35,553 nt of DNA, from assembly GCA_947453795.1 (NCBI GenBank), contig CANGIC010000006.1:1-35553 (forward strand). Direction: 5' to 3'. Made by a program: the position numbers and the translations under genes. The notes under the pieces were generated by a model. It saw only the letters and a list, made by a program, of their open reading frames with translations, did no database searches and was not told where the DNA came from. The DNA is from Flavobacteriales bacterium (GTDB lineage Bacteria > Bacteroidota > Bacteroidia > Flavobacteriales_D > Crocinitomicaceae). How positions within the stretch are numbered: position 1 is the first letter of the stretch; every line of letters starts with the position of its first letter. Below are positions 1 to 8,261 of this stretch, piece after piece.

Positions 1-1
1 A

Positions 2-145
2 AATAAAATCTTTCAGAGAAATTATTACGAGCATATCATTAGAAATCAGAGAGATTATCATCGAATCGAAAAATACATTATCGATAACCCAAGGAATTGG
101 ATGAAGAAAAAGAAGAAGAAATTGAATTTAAAGAGTGAAGATTAG
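2..145 (+). CDS. REP-associated/IS200-like transposase, C-terminal fragment (cut by window edge)
   Basis: The window opens inside a plus-strand reading frame with no in-window start codon, so the ORF track misses it. It encodes about 47 residues. The blocks FQRNYYEHIIRN and YIIDNPRNW match the C-terminal part of the Y1_Tnp single-strand transposase family, in particular the REP-associated tyrosine transposases (RAYTs) common in Bacteroidota. The protein ends in a very lysine-rich tail (MKKKKKKLNLK) and a TAG stop. Family members nick single-stranded DNA through an HUH site and a tyrosine. The HUH part would lie upstream of the window, so whether the gene is intact cannot be judged. It converges on the feo operon with 16 bp between the stop codons. 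No REP-like palindrome is evident in that gap. Confidence 0.72.
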   Translation, partial: NKIFQRNYYEHIIRNQRDYHRIEKYIIDNPRNWMKKKKKKLNLKSED

Positions 146-161
146 CAGAGAATAAAAACGA

Positions 162-293
162 CTATTTCACCTGTGATTTCCCAACCGCACAGCCATCACA
201 TTTCGCATCCTTACGCACGAATTTCGTGTAGAATTGTCGCGCAAGAAAGATACTTGCAGCAGACACGGCGAAGATGACGAGAATTTCTTGCAT
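162..293 (-). CDS. FeoB-associated Cys-containing small membrane protein
   Basis: The ORF track gives 85 aa from position 419, but most of that lies inside feoB. I place the start at the ATG at 293-291, which overlaps the feoB stop as TGATG, giving a 43-aa protein. It has one N-terminal membrane segment (ILVIFAVSAASIFLA), then basic residues, then a C-terminal CDGC pair. That is the layout of the small FeoB-associated Cys-rich membrane proteins found directly after feoB in many bacteria. Their role is not well defined; a part in Fe(II) handling or in stabilising FeoB is usually inferred. The stop/start overlap points to translational coupling with feoB. This copy has only one Cys pair, fewer than some relatives. 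Confidence 0.8.
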   Translation of the reverse strand: MQEILVIFAVSAASIFLARQFYTKFVRKDAKCDGCAVGKSQVK

Positions 294-2242
294 CAGGAGA
301 GAAGATGGAATGTGATCAATGCACCAAAGTAAGCCAACGCTCCCATAAATCCAATTTGAATCAAGGGCCATTTCCAGCTGTTGGTTTCGCGTTTCACCAC
401 AGCGAGCGTCGCCATACACTGCATCGCAAAGACATAGAATACCATGAGCGAAACGCCAGCAGCCAGTGTATAGACTTTTGTACCATCCGGACGTTTCTCC
501 GCACGCATTTTATCGATAAGGCGCTTGTTGACATCGTCTGTTTCATTCACCGAATAAATCGTTGAAAGTGAGCCCACAAAAACTTCACGCGCAGCAAATG
601 AGGTGATAAGAGAGATTCCAATTTTCCAATCGTACCCGAGTGGCTGAATGACAGGTTCAATGAAATGACCCAGATGACCGATGTACGAGCTTTCCATTTT
701 AGCGGAAGCCACACGATGGTTTGTTTGTGCTTTGGTAAGGTGCAATGCTTTGGATTCCTTCTCGGCTTTAGCGATATTTTTTTTCATCGATTCACTTGGT
801 CCATAGGTGGCCAAGGCCCAAAGCAGAATGGAGATGGCTAAAATGACTTTACCAGCATCGAGGATAAACACCCTTACCTTTTCCCACACGGTAATGCCGA
901 CATTCCCCCAACGTGGCGATTTAAAGGTGGGCAATTCGAGCATCAAGAATCCCTTGTCGCGCGATTTTAAGATGAACTTAAGTAGAAACGCAACCAGCAA
1001 AGCAGCGACCAATCCTAAGGCGTAAAGCCCAAACAAAACGAGTCCCTGTACATTGAAGATACCTAGGATTGTTGTCTTGGGAATGACCAAGGCAATGAGT
1101 AAGGTATAGACTGGGATGCGCGCGCTGCAGCTCATCAACGGGGCAACGAGAATGGTAATCATCCGTTCTTTCCAGTCAGAAATAGTGCGTGTTGCCATCA
1201 CTCCAGGAATGGCACAGGCCACACTCGACATCAAGGGAACAACGCTTTTTCCATTCAATCCCAATGGCCGCATGAGCCGATCCATGATAAACACCACCCG
1301 CGACAAATACCCTGTTTCTTCGAGGATGGAAATAAAGAAAAACAACAGTGCAATTTGCGGTACAAAAACCAACACGCCGCCAATTCCAGGAATAATGCCT
1401 TGACAAAGTAAATCGGAAAACACTCCACTTGGGAGAGCATGAGATAGCCATCCTGCAAATTCAGCAAAGCCCAGGTCGATGAGGTCCATCGGCACTGCAG
1501 CAAAGGCAAATATGAATTGAAAGACGATAAAGAGGATCGCTGCAAAAATAATGTAGCCAAAAACCGGATGAACGAAAAGGCGATCAAGCTTGCTCACGGA
1601 AGCTTTCTTTTCAGTTTCTATCCGAGAAAGTGACGAATCAATGACCTGATGAATGAAGGTATAGCGTGCCTCGGCCTCTTGTTCCTGGCATGTGATATCG
1701 TCAATAGGGCAAAGTGGAATGGGAGTTCTTCGCGATGGGGGAGCTTTCGCCATGTCCGCGATGGCGGTCATTAACCGCTCTTTGCCCATTCCGATGCGGG
1801 CGTTGGTTGAAACGATGTGTGCTGCGGGAAAGAATGTTTTTAATTTATCGGTATCCACGGAAAGTCCATTGCGCTGTGCAAGGTCCGTCATATTGAGGAC
1901 CAGAATGGTGGGCAGTCCTAGGTCGTAGATCTGGGAGAATAGAAACAAATTGCGCTCAAGGTTAGACTGATCAACCACCACCACCACGACATTGGGATAG
2001 TCTTCAGCGCTTTCATCGGACAGAACGGTATAAACTACATGTTCATCTTTAGATCTTGGGTACAGACTATAGGTTCCTGGAAAATCAATGAGGGTGTGCG
2101 TATTGCCGTCGATTTGTAGCGTTCCCGTTTTCTTTTCGACGGTGACACCTGGAAAATTGCCTACTTGCTGTCGTAGTCCAGTAATGAGATTAAAAACAGA
2201 ACTTTTTCCGGTGTTGGGATTTCCGAGTAGCGCAATCTTCAT
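293..2242 (-). CDS. feoB: Ferrous iron transport protein B
   Basis: FeoB is the inner-membrane Fe(II) permease with a cytosolic G-protein domain. The G domain starts at residue 1. The P-loop GNPNTGKS lies at about residues 7-14, the G2 region PGVTVEKKTG follows, the G3 motif DFPG is at 53-56 and the G4 motif NMTD is at 117-120. A helical region then leads to a polytopic membrane domain with the two Gate modules, recognisable by FVPQIALLFFFISILEETGYLSR-type sequence and by SCSARIPVY. At 649 aa it is slightly shorter than the roughly 700-aa norm, but all core elements are present. It follows feoA after 10 bp and overlaps the small Cys-containing protein downstream, so the three genes form one operon. 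The ATG start directly precedes the P-loop, as is normal for the family. Confidence 0.97.
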   Translation of the reverse strand: MKIALLGNPNTGKSSVFNLITGLRQQVGNFPGVTVEKKTGTLQIDGNTHTLIDFPGTYSLYPRSKDEHVVYTVLSDESAEDYPNVVVVVVDQSNLERNLFLFSQIYDLGLPTILVLNMTDLAQRNGLSVDTDKLKTFFPAAHIVSTNARIGMGKERLMTAIADMAKAPPSRRTPIPLCPIDDITCQEQEAEARYTFIHQVIDSSLSRIETEKKASVSKLDRLFVHPVFGYIIFAAILFIVFQFIFAFAAVPMDLIDLGFAEFAGWLSHALPSGVFSDLLCQGIIPGIGGVLVFVPQIALLFFFISILEETGYLSRVVFIMDRLMRPLGLNGKSVVPLMSSVACAIPGVMATRTISDWKERMITILVAPLMSCSARIPVYTLLIALVIPKTTILGIFNVQGLVLFGLYALGLVAALLVAFLLKFILKSRDKGFLMLELPTFKSPRWGNVGITVWEKVRVFILDAGKVILAISILLWALATYGPSESMKKNIAKAEKESKALHLTKAQTNHRVASAKMESSYIGHLGHFIEPVIQPLGYDWKIGISLITSFAAREVFVGSLSTIYSVNETDDVNKRLIDKMRAEKRPDGTKVYTLAAGVSLMVFYVFAMQCMATLAVVKRETNSWKWPLIQIGFMGALAYFGALITFHLLS

Positions 2243-2252
2243 GGGCTATGAC

Positions 2253-2495
2253 TTAGGCAATCGCGAGTGAAGGTTCTTCAACAAGAATCATTGCTGCTTC
2301 ATCGAGTCGCAAGGACAAAATATAGCCGTTGACATCAATCGCCATGGGGTCGCCCAAGGGTGCGCGAAACAAGACGGTAACTGCTTTTCCTGGAAGTAAT
2401 CCCATTTCCATCAGCTTCAATCGAATGGACGAATCCACGATGGAAGTGACTGTTGCACAGTTGCCATTTTTTATTTCTGATAATTTTGCCGACAT
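2253..2495 (-). CDS. feoA: Ferrous iron transport protein A
   Basis: This 80-aa protein has the FeoA SH3-like fold signature. It begins with KLSEIKNGNCATVTSI, continues with LKLMEMGLLPGKAVTVLFRAP and ends with LRLDEAAMILVE. FeoA is a small cytosolic partner of FeoB needed for efficient Fe(II) uptake. It is the first gene of the operon feoA-feoB-small Cys protein. A perfect TAnnTTTG box (TATTTTTG) lies 16 bp upstream of its ATG. I see no obvious Fur-like palindrome in the short upstream region, so iron control cannot be claimed from the sequence. Confidence 0.94.
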   Translation of the reverse strand: MSAKLSEIKNGNCATVTSIVDSSIRLKLMEMGLLPGKAVTVLFRAPLGDPMAIDVNGYILSLRLDEAAMILVEEPSLAIA

Positions 2496-2511
2496 CGAAA
2501 CCTATGAACTA

Positions 2512-2519
2512 CAAAAATA
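2512..2519 (-). promoter_or_regulatory. Bacteroidota -7 box for the feo operon
   Basis: On the minus strand this reads TATTTTTG, a perfect TAnnTTTG. It ends 16 bp before the feoA ATG. No -33 TTTG/TTG is found at the expected spacing. Confidence 0.45.
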
Positions 2520-2559
2520 ACGCTTAAACGGGGTTTTTGAATACCTTATTCGTGGTATT

Positions 2560-3837
2560 TTACATCGTTTTTTCTTTGAGGACAAGGCGCGCCGTTTGCC
2601 GTGTGCGCTGTTCCACCAAGGTTTCTTTCCCTTCGCTCAGCATCGCTAGTGTATGGGCATCGTAATGGCGAATGGTCACCAATTCAAGCCCCTCATTGTA
2701 GCGTACTTCGTAGTTGTCCGTAAAGTGTTCAATGACTTTCTCTGGATCTGTTTTACTGCGGTCGACGAGAATGGAAAAATTCAAGGCCGAGTTTTGCATC
2801 AAATTGATCTTCACGCCGATGCTCGCCAAACGATTGAAAATATCACTCAAGTGTTCTTCGACGATGAAGGAAAAATCCCGTCGATTGATGGAAAACAACA
2901 CTTGATTGCGCATCACAATGAAGGAAGGAATCAAATGGTCGTTTGCGGTCGATTCTTGAATCACAGTACCTTCTGCATTTGGTTCAAGGAAGGATTTCAC
3001 ATACAATGGAATACCCTTGTTTTGAAGTGGTTTAACCGTTTTCGGGTGAATGACAGAAGCACCGTAGTAGGACAATTCAATGGCTTCACGGAAGGATATT
3101 TGATCGAGTTTTACGGTGTTTTTAAAGTGCTTCGGATCGGCATTGAGCATTCCCGGAACATCTTTCCAAATGGTGACACTTTCGGCATCGGTGCAATAGG
3201 CCAATATACCCGCGGTATAGTCAGATCCTTCACGCCCTAAGGTTGTGGTAAATCCTTCGGCGGTTGCACCAATAAATCCTTGTGTAACGAGGATGTCATT
3301 GTGCTCAAATGCGGGAATCAAACGTTCGCGAATTAAATCTTCTGTTTTTTTCCAATCGACATTTCCTTCGCGGTAACGATTGTCCGTACGGATCAGCTGG
3401 CGTGAATCTGCCCAACGCGTGGCATGCCCCTGCTCATTCAGGAAGGCAGAAATAATTTGTGTGGAGAGCAACTCCCCGAGAGAAACGATTTGGTCGTACT
3501 CAAAATCAACATTCTCCGGAAAGGGTTGGTTGAAGCGTGCACGCAAGCGCTCGAAAATGTCCTCCACTGCATTGTAAGCGGCATAATGTCGCTCTTGAAA
3601 CAAGTCCGCCATGATGTCGAGATGAAAGGTGTAGAGGTCATCGACCAGTGCATCAAATGCTTTTTTATCGTGACGCTGCTCTGCCAATACGATTTCTTCC
3701 AATTTGTTGGTCGTTTTCCCCATCGCAGAAACGACGACAGTAATGTTTTCACCACGAAACATGGAGAGAATGCCGGATACATTGCGCACTGCAGATGAAT
3801 CTTTGACTGATGCGCCGCCAAATTTGAACACTTTCAT
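2560..3837 (-). CDS. Aspartate kinase (monofunctional)
   Basis: The enzyme phosphorylates L-aspartate, the first step toward lysine/diaminopimelate, threonine and methionine. The N-terminus MKVFKFGGASVKD carries the KFGG motif of the amino-acid kinase fold. TTLGREGSDYTAG and WKDVPGMLNADPK are typical of aspartokinase catalytic domains. The C-terminal part, from about residue 300, looks like a pair of ACT-type regulatory modules (FSFIVEEHLSDIFNRLASIGVKINLMQNSA), suggesting feedback control by an end-product amino acid. At 425 aa it has no room for a fused homoserine dehydrogenase. It appears monocistronic, with its own -7 box immediately upstream, and is separated from feoA by 64 bp. Which amino acid inhibits it cannot be read from the sequence. 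Confidence 0.93.
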   Translation of the reverse strand: MKVFKFGGASVKDSSAVRNVSGILSMFRGENITVVVSAMGKTTNKLEEIVLAEQRHDKKAFDALVDDLYTFHLDIMADLFQERHYAAYNAVEDIFERLRARFNQPFPENVDFEYDQIVSLGELLSTQIISAFLNEQGHATRWADSRQLIRTDNRYREGNVDWKKTEDLIRERLIPAFEHNDILVTQGFIGATAEGFTTTLGREGSDYTAGILAYCTDAESVTIWKDVPGMLNADPKHFKNTVKLDQISFREAIELSYYGASVIHPKTVKPLQNKGIPLYVKSFLEPNAEGTVIQESTANDHLIPSFIVMRNQVLFSINRRDFSFIVEEHLSDIFNRLASIGVKINLMQNSALNFSILVDRSKTDPEKVIEHFTDNYEVRYNEGLELVTIRHYDAHTLAMLSEGKETLVEQRTRQTARLVLKEKTM

Positions 3838-3842
3838 AGGCC

Positions 3843-3850
3843 CAAAACTA
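3843..3850 (-). promoter_or_regulatory. Bacteroidota -7 box upstream of aspartokinase
   Basis: The minus strand reads TAGTTTTG, a perfect TAnnTTTG match. It ends only 5 bp before the ATG, which would make the transcript essentially leaderless. No -33 element is visible. Confidence 0.35.
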
Positions 3851-3912
3851 CTAAAAAGAGAGGAGTTATTTGTGCATCTATAAAGGAATCCTTGGCAGAT
3901 GTCGTCGAGGTA

Positions 3913-6291
3913 TTATTGGTTGATTCCTAGGCGGGAATTTGGTCGCGGTCCGAGATGAAATTCCAATGTTCCACCATTCACAAGATCGGCATGGGTGATG
4001 AAGAGGCGATTTAAAGCTTTCCCGTTGAGATAGACCGCTTGGATATAGACATTTTTTGGCCCTTGATGACTGACCCTCACTGTAAAGGTCTTACCATTTT
4101 CTAAATGTAATTCCGCCGATTTCACACTTGGACTTGTCAAGGCATATTCGGTTGAGCCAGGTGCGACAGGGTAAAAGCCAAGTGAAGCAAATACCATCCA
4201 AGCGCTCATCTGCCCACAGTCGTCGTTCCCACCCAATCCATCCGCAGTCGCTTTGTACTGTGATGGAAGAATGGCGCGTGTTTGTACCTGTGTTTTCCAC
4301 GGTTGAGATGTCCAGTTGTAGAGAAAAGGTACATGGTGGGAAGGTTCATTCCCATGTACATAGTTCCCGATGATTCCAGCTCGCATGATGTCTTCCGTAT
4401 GTTCAATGTATTTGTCGGCCAAAGGCATGGTGAAGAGCGAATCGAGGTGTTCAATGAAACGCTTGTCCCCGCCCATCAATGAAATCAATGCTTTTGGATG
4501 ATGCGGCACATAAAGACTATAATTCCACGCATTACCTTCTATAAATCCTTGTCCATGGGTATCCAAAGGATCAAACGGGGACTTGAAGTTGCCATTCGCA
4601 AGTCGTGGTCGCATGAACCCGATGGTTGAATCAAATACTTCGGTGTATGAAGATGCCCGCATCAGGTAATAGTCTTTTAAGTCAATTTCTGACCCGTCAG
4701 ACAATTCGGGATGCAGCGCCAACATCTGCGCAATAGTCCAATCGTCGTAGGCAAATTCTAATGTTTTTGACACGGAGTTCCCGCTTTGGTCTTCAGCCAC
4801 ATAAAACGAATTTGACATGTACGACTTTAACCCATCAAACCATTCATTGTTCGAGGTTTGAACGCTCGCCTCTATGGCTCGAATGTGATCGAAGCCCGTT
4901 ACGCCTTTCACCATGGCATCGGCAAGAACGGAAACCGCGTGATACCCAATCATGCACCAATTGTCATTGGCGTAATGCGACCAAACAGGGAGCATCCTAT
5001 GGACACTTTGGTCGTAATGGGCAAGCATGGAATTGACCATGTCGCTGTTGCGCTTGGGCTGGAGGATATTGTACAACGGATGCAATGCACGGTAGGTGTC
5101 CCACAAGGAAAAGGTGGTGTAATTGGTAAATCCGTCTGCCGTGTGAATGTTCTGGTCAAGGCCTTTGTAGCGGTTGTCATGGTCCATGTAAATGGTCGTT
5201 CCGAGGTAACAATGGTACAGCGCGGTATAAAAGTTCGTGTATTCTTCAGGTGTGCTTGCTTCAATTTTTACCTTCGACAATTCATTTTCCCAGGCAGCTT
5301 GACCTTGATTTTTTATCGATTCAAAGTCCCACAAGGGTGCTTCCATGCGCATATTGGCGATGGCGCCGTCCGTGCTTACAGGTGAGATTGCCACCTTGAC
5401 CATCAACACCGGATTTGCCCTCAAATCAAAATGGATGTGACCGCGAACACCTTCACCAGCCATCTCAGGGAAATCTTTGGATTGATTGAATTTCCCCCAA
5501 AAGCCATTGTACCCCGATGGACGATTGTTTTCCAATCCATAAGTGCTAATGGGTTGAGAGAAGGAAATGGCAAAATAAACGGTTCGGGTCCGCGCCCAGC
5601 CATTTGTTTGACGGTATCCCGTAATCAAGGTGTCGTTTTCCACGCGCAAAAAGGTCCACGCATTTTTCCCGTCGTAATTGTAAATGCCGTGAATCAAATC
5701 CAAGATGAGGTGTGCATTTTCCGGTTGATCAAAGGTGTAGCGGTGCATCCCAACACGCGTGGTTGTCGTCATTTCCGCCTTCACTTTTGGGTCCTCAAGA
5801 TAGACGCTATAATAGTTGGGTGCTGCCTTTTCTGTGGCATGGGAAAAGCGTGAACGGTATCCTTTGTCGGGTTGACTTTCCGTTCCAGGGTTCATTTGAA
5901 CTTTCCCAGTGCCAGGCATAAGTAGGATATCCCCCAAGTCGGAATGACCAGTGCCGCTGAAATGGGTATGGGTGAAACCAACGATGGTAGGATCGTCATA
6001 CTGGTAACCCGCACAGTATTTATAGACATCACCGGTATATTTACCATTGACTGAAAAAGGGATTGTATCCGTGTCAGGGCTCAATTGCACCGCTCCAAAA
6101 GGCATGCTTGCCCCTGGATAAGTGTGTCCCGCATTCATGGTACCGATAAACGGGTTCACATACTGAATGACCGATTGTCCAAAGGAGAAAAGAGAGGTAA
6201 AGAATGAAAAATGAAGGATTAAAAAGGAACAGCTACGCAAAAAAGTGGCATTCAAAATGATTCGATGCGTATGAAAAAAACGACCGCGCAT
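3913..6291 (-). CDS. GH92 family alpha-mannosidase-like secreted glycosidase
   Basis: Glycoside hydrolase family 92 enzymes are Ca-dependent exo-acting alpha-mannosidases that trim glycoprotein or yeast-type mannans. Family hallmarks are present: VNPFIGT plus GHTYPGASMPFGAVQLSPDT just after the signal peptide, EGNAWNYSLYVPHH near residue 585, and GNDDCGQMSAW near residue 690, followed by LGFYPVAPG. These include the acidic residues that the family uses for catalysis. The track start at 6447 runs into gpsA. I choose the ATG at 6291, giving 792 aa with a basic then hydrophobic signal peptide ending FSFGQ. No T9SS sorting domain is seen at the C-terminus, so a periplasmic location is likely. It starts 4 nt after the gpsA stop and no SusC/SusD pair is nearby. 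The exact linkage cleaved is not predictable. Confidence 0.92.
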   Translation of the reverse strand: MRGRFFHTHRIILNATFLRSCSFLILHFSFFTSLFSFGQSVIQYVNPFIGTMNAGHTYPGASMPFGAVQLSPDTDTIPFSVNGKYTGDVYKYCAGYQYDDPTIVGFTHTHFSGTGHSDLGDILLMPGTGKVQMNPGTESQPDKGYRSRFSHATEKAAPNYYSVYLEDPKVKAEMTTTTRVGMHRYTFDQPENAHLILDLIHGIYNYDGKNAWTFLRVENDTLITGYRQTNGWARTRTVYFAISFSQPISTYGLENNRPSGYNGFWGKFNQSKDFPEMAGEGVRGHIHFDLRANPVLMVKVAISPVSTDGAIANMRMEAPLWDFESIKNQGQAAWENELSKVKIEASTPEEYTNFYTALYHCYLGTTIYMDHDNRYKGLDQNIHTADGFTNYTTFSLWDTYRALHPLYNILQPKRNSDMVNSMLAHYDQSVHRMLPVWSHYANDNWCMIGYHAVSVLADAMVKGVTGFDHIRAIEASVQTSNNEWFDGLKSYMSNSFYVAEDQSGNSVSKTLEFAYDDWTIAQMLALHPELSDGSEIDLKDYYLMRASSYTEVFDSTIGFMRPRLANGNFKSPFDPLDTHGQGFIEGNAWNYSLYVPHHPKALISLMGGDKRFIEHLDSLFTMPLADKYIEHTEDIMRAGIIGNYVHGNEPSHHVPFLYNWTSQPWKTQVQTRAILPSQYKATADGLGGNDDCGQMSAWMVFASLGFYPVAPGSTEYALTSPSVKSAELHLENGKTFTVRVSHQGPKNVYIQAVYLNGKALNRLFITHADLVNGGTLEFHLGPRPNSRLGINQ

Positions 6292-6295
6292 GAGC

Positions 6296-7294
6296 TTAAG
6301 ATAACTTATCCGACAGAAGGCGCATTTCAACAGCTGGAGAGATGCGCTCGTACAAGATATTGTAAACGGCTTCCACAATAGGCATTTCCACTTGGAACTT
6401 CTTGTTGATTTCCATGACGCATTTCGTCGCGTAGTACCCTTCGGCAATCATGTCCATCTCCAATTGGGCGGTTTTCACGGAATACCCTTTTCCAATCATG
6501 GTCCCAAAGGTACGGTTCCGCGAGAATTTAGAGTACGCCGTTACGAGTAAATCGCCAAGGTATGCGCTGGATTTGACATCGCGGTGAATCGGACTCACTT
6601 CATCAATAAAGTTTTCAATCTCTTGAATCGCATTGGCAATCAATACCGATTGGAAATTATCGCCGTAACCCAAGCCAGAACAAATCCCTGACGCCAGGGC
6701 GTACACATTTTTGAGCACGGCGGAAAGTTCAGTGCCGAAAAGGTCATCCGAAATGGTGGTTTTAATGTAGCGGCAAGCGAGTAATTCAGCGACTTCTTCC
6801 GCGATTTCATCATCCTGAGCAGCAATGGTCAAATAGGAAAGTCGTTCAAGGGCCACTTCCTCCGCATGACAAGGACCACAAATGATTCCGATGTTGTCGT
6901 AAGGCGTACCAAAAGTCTTGTGGATGAAGCGCGCAGGAATGGCATTGTATTCAGGGATAATCCCCTTCACTGCGGAAAAGACAACCTTGTTCTGCATGAT
7001 TTCCGTTGGGAAATTTTCAAATATAGAAACGAGGAATGCAGATGGTGTGGCAATAATAACAATATCAGCCGGACGAATAATCTCGACTAAATCTGTTGAT
7101 ACATTGATTTTATTGAGATCAAACTCTACAGATTGAAGGTAACTTGGATTGTGCTTGTATTTGAGAATATGTGCGACGGCGGTTTCACTGCGCATCCACC
7201 AATTCACAGAACTGAGGTTATTGCACAACATCTTGACCAGCGCTGTTGCCCAGCTTCCGCCTCCAATGACTGCTATTTTCTTTTCTGTTTCCAC
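6296..7294 (-). CDS. gpsA: Glycerol-3-phosphate dehydrogenase [NAD(P)+]
   Basis: GpsA reduces dihydroxyacetone phosphate to sn-glycerol-3-phosphate for phospholipid synthesis. The nucleotide-binding motif IAVIGGGSWATAL is at the N-terminus. GPCHAEEVA and LSAVLKNVYALASGI (with the family's catalytic lysine) follow, then SAYLGDLLVTAYSKFSRNRTFG. The track starts at a TTG at 7312, but that TTG lies inside a perfect -7 box (TACATTTG), so it cannot be transcribed. The in-frame GTG at 7294 gives METEKKIAVIGGG, which fits the family N-terminus; the TTG at 7300 is an alternative. That leaves a protein of 332 aa. It is the first gene of a two-gene unit with the GH92 enzyme. Confidence 0.94.
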   Translation of the reverse strand: METEKKIAVIGGGSWATALVKMLCNNLSSVNWWMRSETAVAHILKYKHNPSYLQSVEFDLNKINVSTDLVEIIRPADIVIIATPSAFLVSIFENFPTEIMQNKVVFSAVKGIIPEYNAIPARFIHKTFGTPYDNIGIICGPCHAEEVALERLSYLTIAAQDDEIAEEVAELLACRYIKTTISDDLFGTELSAVLKNVYALASGICSGLGYGDNFQSVLIANAIQEIENFIDEVSPIHRDVKSSAYLGDLLVTAYSKFSRNRTFGTMIGKGYSVKTAQLEMDMIAEGYYATKCVMEINKKFQVEMPIVEAVYNILYERISPAVEMRLLSDKLS

Positions 7295-7309
7295 ACGCAA
7301 TGTTGCGGA

Positions 7310-7317
7310 CAAATGTA
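7310..7317 (-). promoter_or_regulatory. Bacteroidota -7 box for gpsA-GH92
   Basis: The minus strand reads TACATTTG, a perfect TAnnTTTG, 15 bp upstream of the preferred GTG start. It contains the TTG used as the ORF-track start and therefore argues for a downstream start. Confidence 0.45.
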
Positions 7318-7385
7318 GCTTTTTTTTCGAGAGTGCCGTGCGACTATCCCTTTGGGATGTGCGAGAATGTTTAGTGATTGTTGAA

Positions 7386-8261
7386 TTAATCGGTGTTTTC
7401 AGAGAATCCTACGCGCAAAACATTGCCAAAGTAGAGGTCCTTTCCCGTCGTGGTTTTCATCCACAATTCTTTGACTTCAAAAGGACGATTCCCGAAATAA
7501 AGTTCGGCCAGTCCTTGCAACATGTGGAGGTCAAAGGTCGGAGAATAGGTATTCACGATGAGGAATCCATCCTCGTCGAGCAGGGACTCAGCAGTTGCGA
7601 GCAGCTCATCGATTTTTTCATCGATTTTCCATTTTTCTCCTTTGGCGCCAATACCCCAAGCAGGTGGGTCCATGATAATGCCCTTGTATTTGTTGCCGCG
7701 TTTGACTTCACGATTGGCAAATTTAAGTGCGTCTTCCAATACCCATTTGATGTTGAGCAATCGACTTTCTTCCATGTTGGACCGTGCCCAAGAAATCAAT
7801 TGCTTGACGGAATCAACATGGTAGGTTTCGGCTCCTGCATTGCGCGCCACACAGGATGCCGCCCCCGTGTAAGCAAAGAGATTGAGGAATTTATCGTCTG
7901 TATGAAGTCGTTGACGAATCAAGTCCCAATTGCTGCGCTGTTCAGGAAACAAACCGACATGTTTGAATTTAGTAAGTTCGAGCTGAAAATGCAATTGGCG
8001 GTATGTGATGCTCCATTGTTTTGGAGAGTTCTGTTTCAAGGCCCTCCAGGTACCACTATTTCCTGCTTTCGTGCGGAATTCCCAGTTCGCCATTTTTTCC
8101 CATTCGGTGAAAGGAATTTCAGATTTGAAGTAGGCCTGAATTTCCGGACGAATGGTAATGACCTTCCCCCAGCGCTCTAATTTTTTTCCGCCTCCTGCGT
8201 CGATGAGTTCGTAATCGGCCCATGGCTGAGAAACGATGCGATTTGAAATGTCTTTTTCCAT
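7386..8261 (-). CDS. Class I SAM-dependent rRNA methyltransferase-like protein (COG1092 type)
   Basis: This 291-aa protein resembles the RlmI/YccW-type methyltransferases that modify 23S rRNA cytosine. The SAM site is LNLFAYTGAASCVARNAGAETYHVDS in the family position. The catalytic loop is IMDPPAWGIGAKGEKWKI, followed by FLIVNTYSP. It is shorter than RlmI (about 400 aa) and lacks an obvious N-terminal PUA domain. A substrate other than the RlmI site is therefore possible. The ATG overlaps the stop of the upstream TPR-like gene as TAATG, so translation is probably coupled. It is the last gene of the ridA-TPR-methyltransferase unit. Confidence 0.85.
   Translation of the reverse strand: MEKDISNRIVSQPWADYELIDAGGGKKLERWGKVITIRPEIQAYFKSEIPFTEWEKMANWEFRTKAGNSGTWRALKQNSPKQWSITYRQLHFQLELTKFKHVGLFPEQRSNWDLIRQRLHTDDKFLNLFAYTGAASCVARNAGAETYHVDSVKQLISWARSNMEESRLLNIKWVLEDALKFANREVKRGNKYKGIIMDPPAWGIGAKGEKWKIDEKIDELLATAESLLDEDGFLIVNTYSPTFDLHMLQGLAELYFGNRPFEVKELWMKTTTGKDLYFGNVLRVGFSENTD

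Noticed and set aside
2540-2559. Inverted repeat AATACC/GGTATT after aspartokinase
   Set aside because: The 6-bp stem is weak and lacks a T run downstream on the minus strand, so it is not called a terminator.
2653-3240. Plus-strand 195-aa ORF opposite aspartokinase
   Set aside because: It is a shadow of a well-supported gene, with no signal peptide, motif or promoter of its own.
3913-6447. Full 844-aa ORF for the GH92 enzyme
   Set aside because: The first 52 residues lie inside gpsA in another frame and do not look like a signal peptide. The ATG at 6291 gives a proper signal peptide and a 4-nt gap to gpsA.
7346-7358. Short inverted repeat ATCCC-TTT-GGGAT between the methyltransferase and gpsA
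   Set aside because: The stem is only 5 bp and no T run follows on either strand, so it is not a convincing terminator.
7149-8180. Plus-strand 343-aa ORF opposite gpsA and the methyltransferase
   Set aside because: It is long but runs antisense to two clear genes and has an unnatural composition rich in Phe and Cys. It is a shadow frame.
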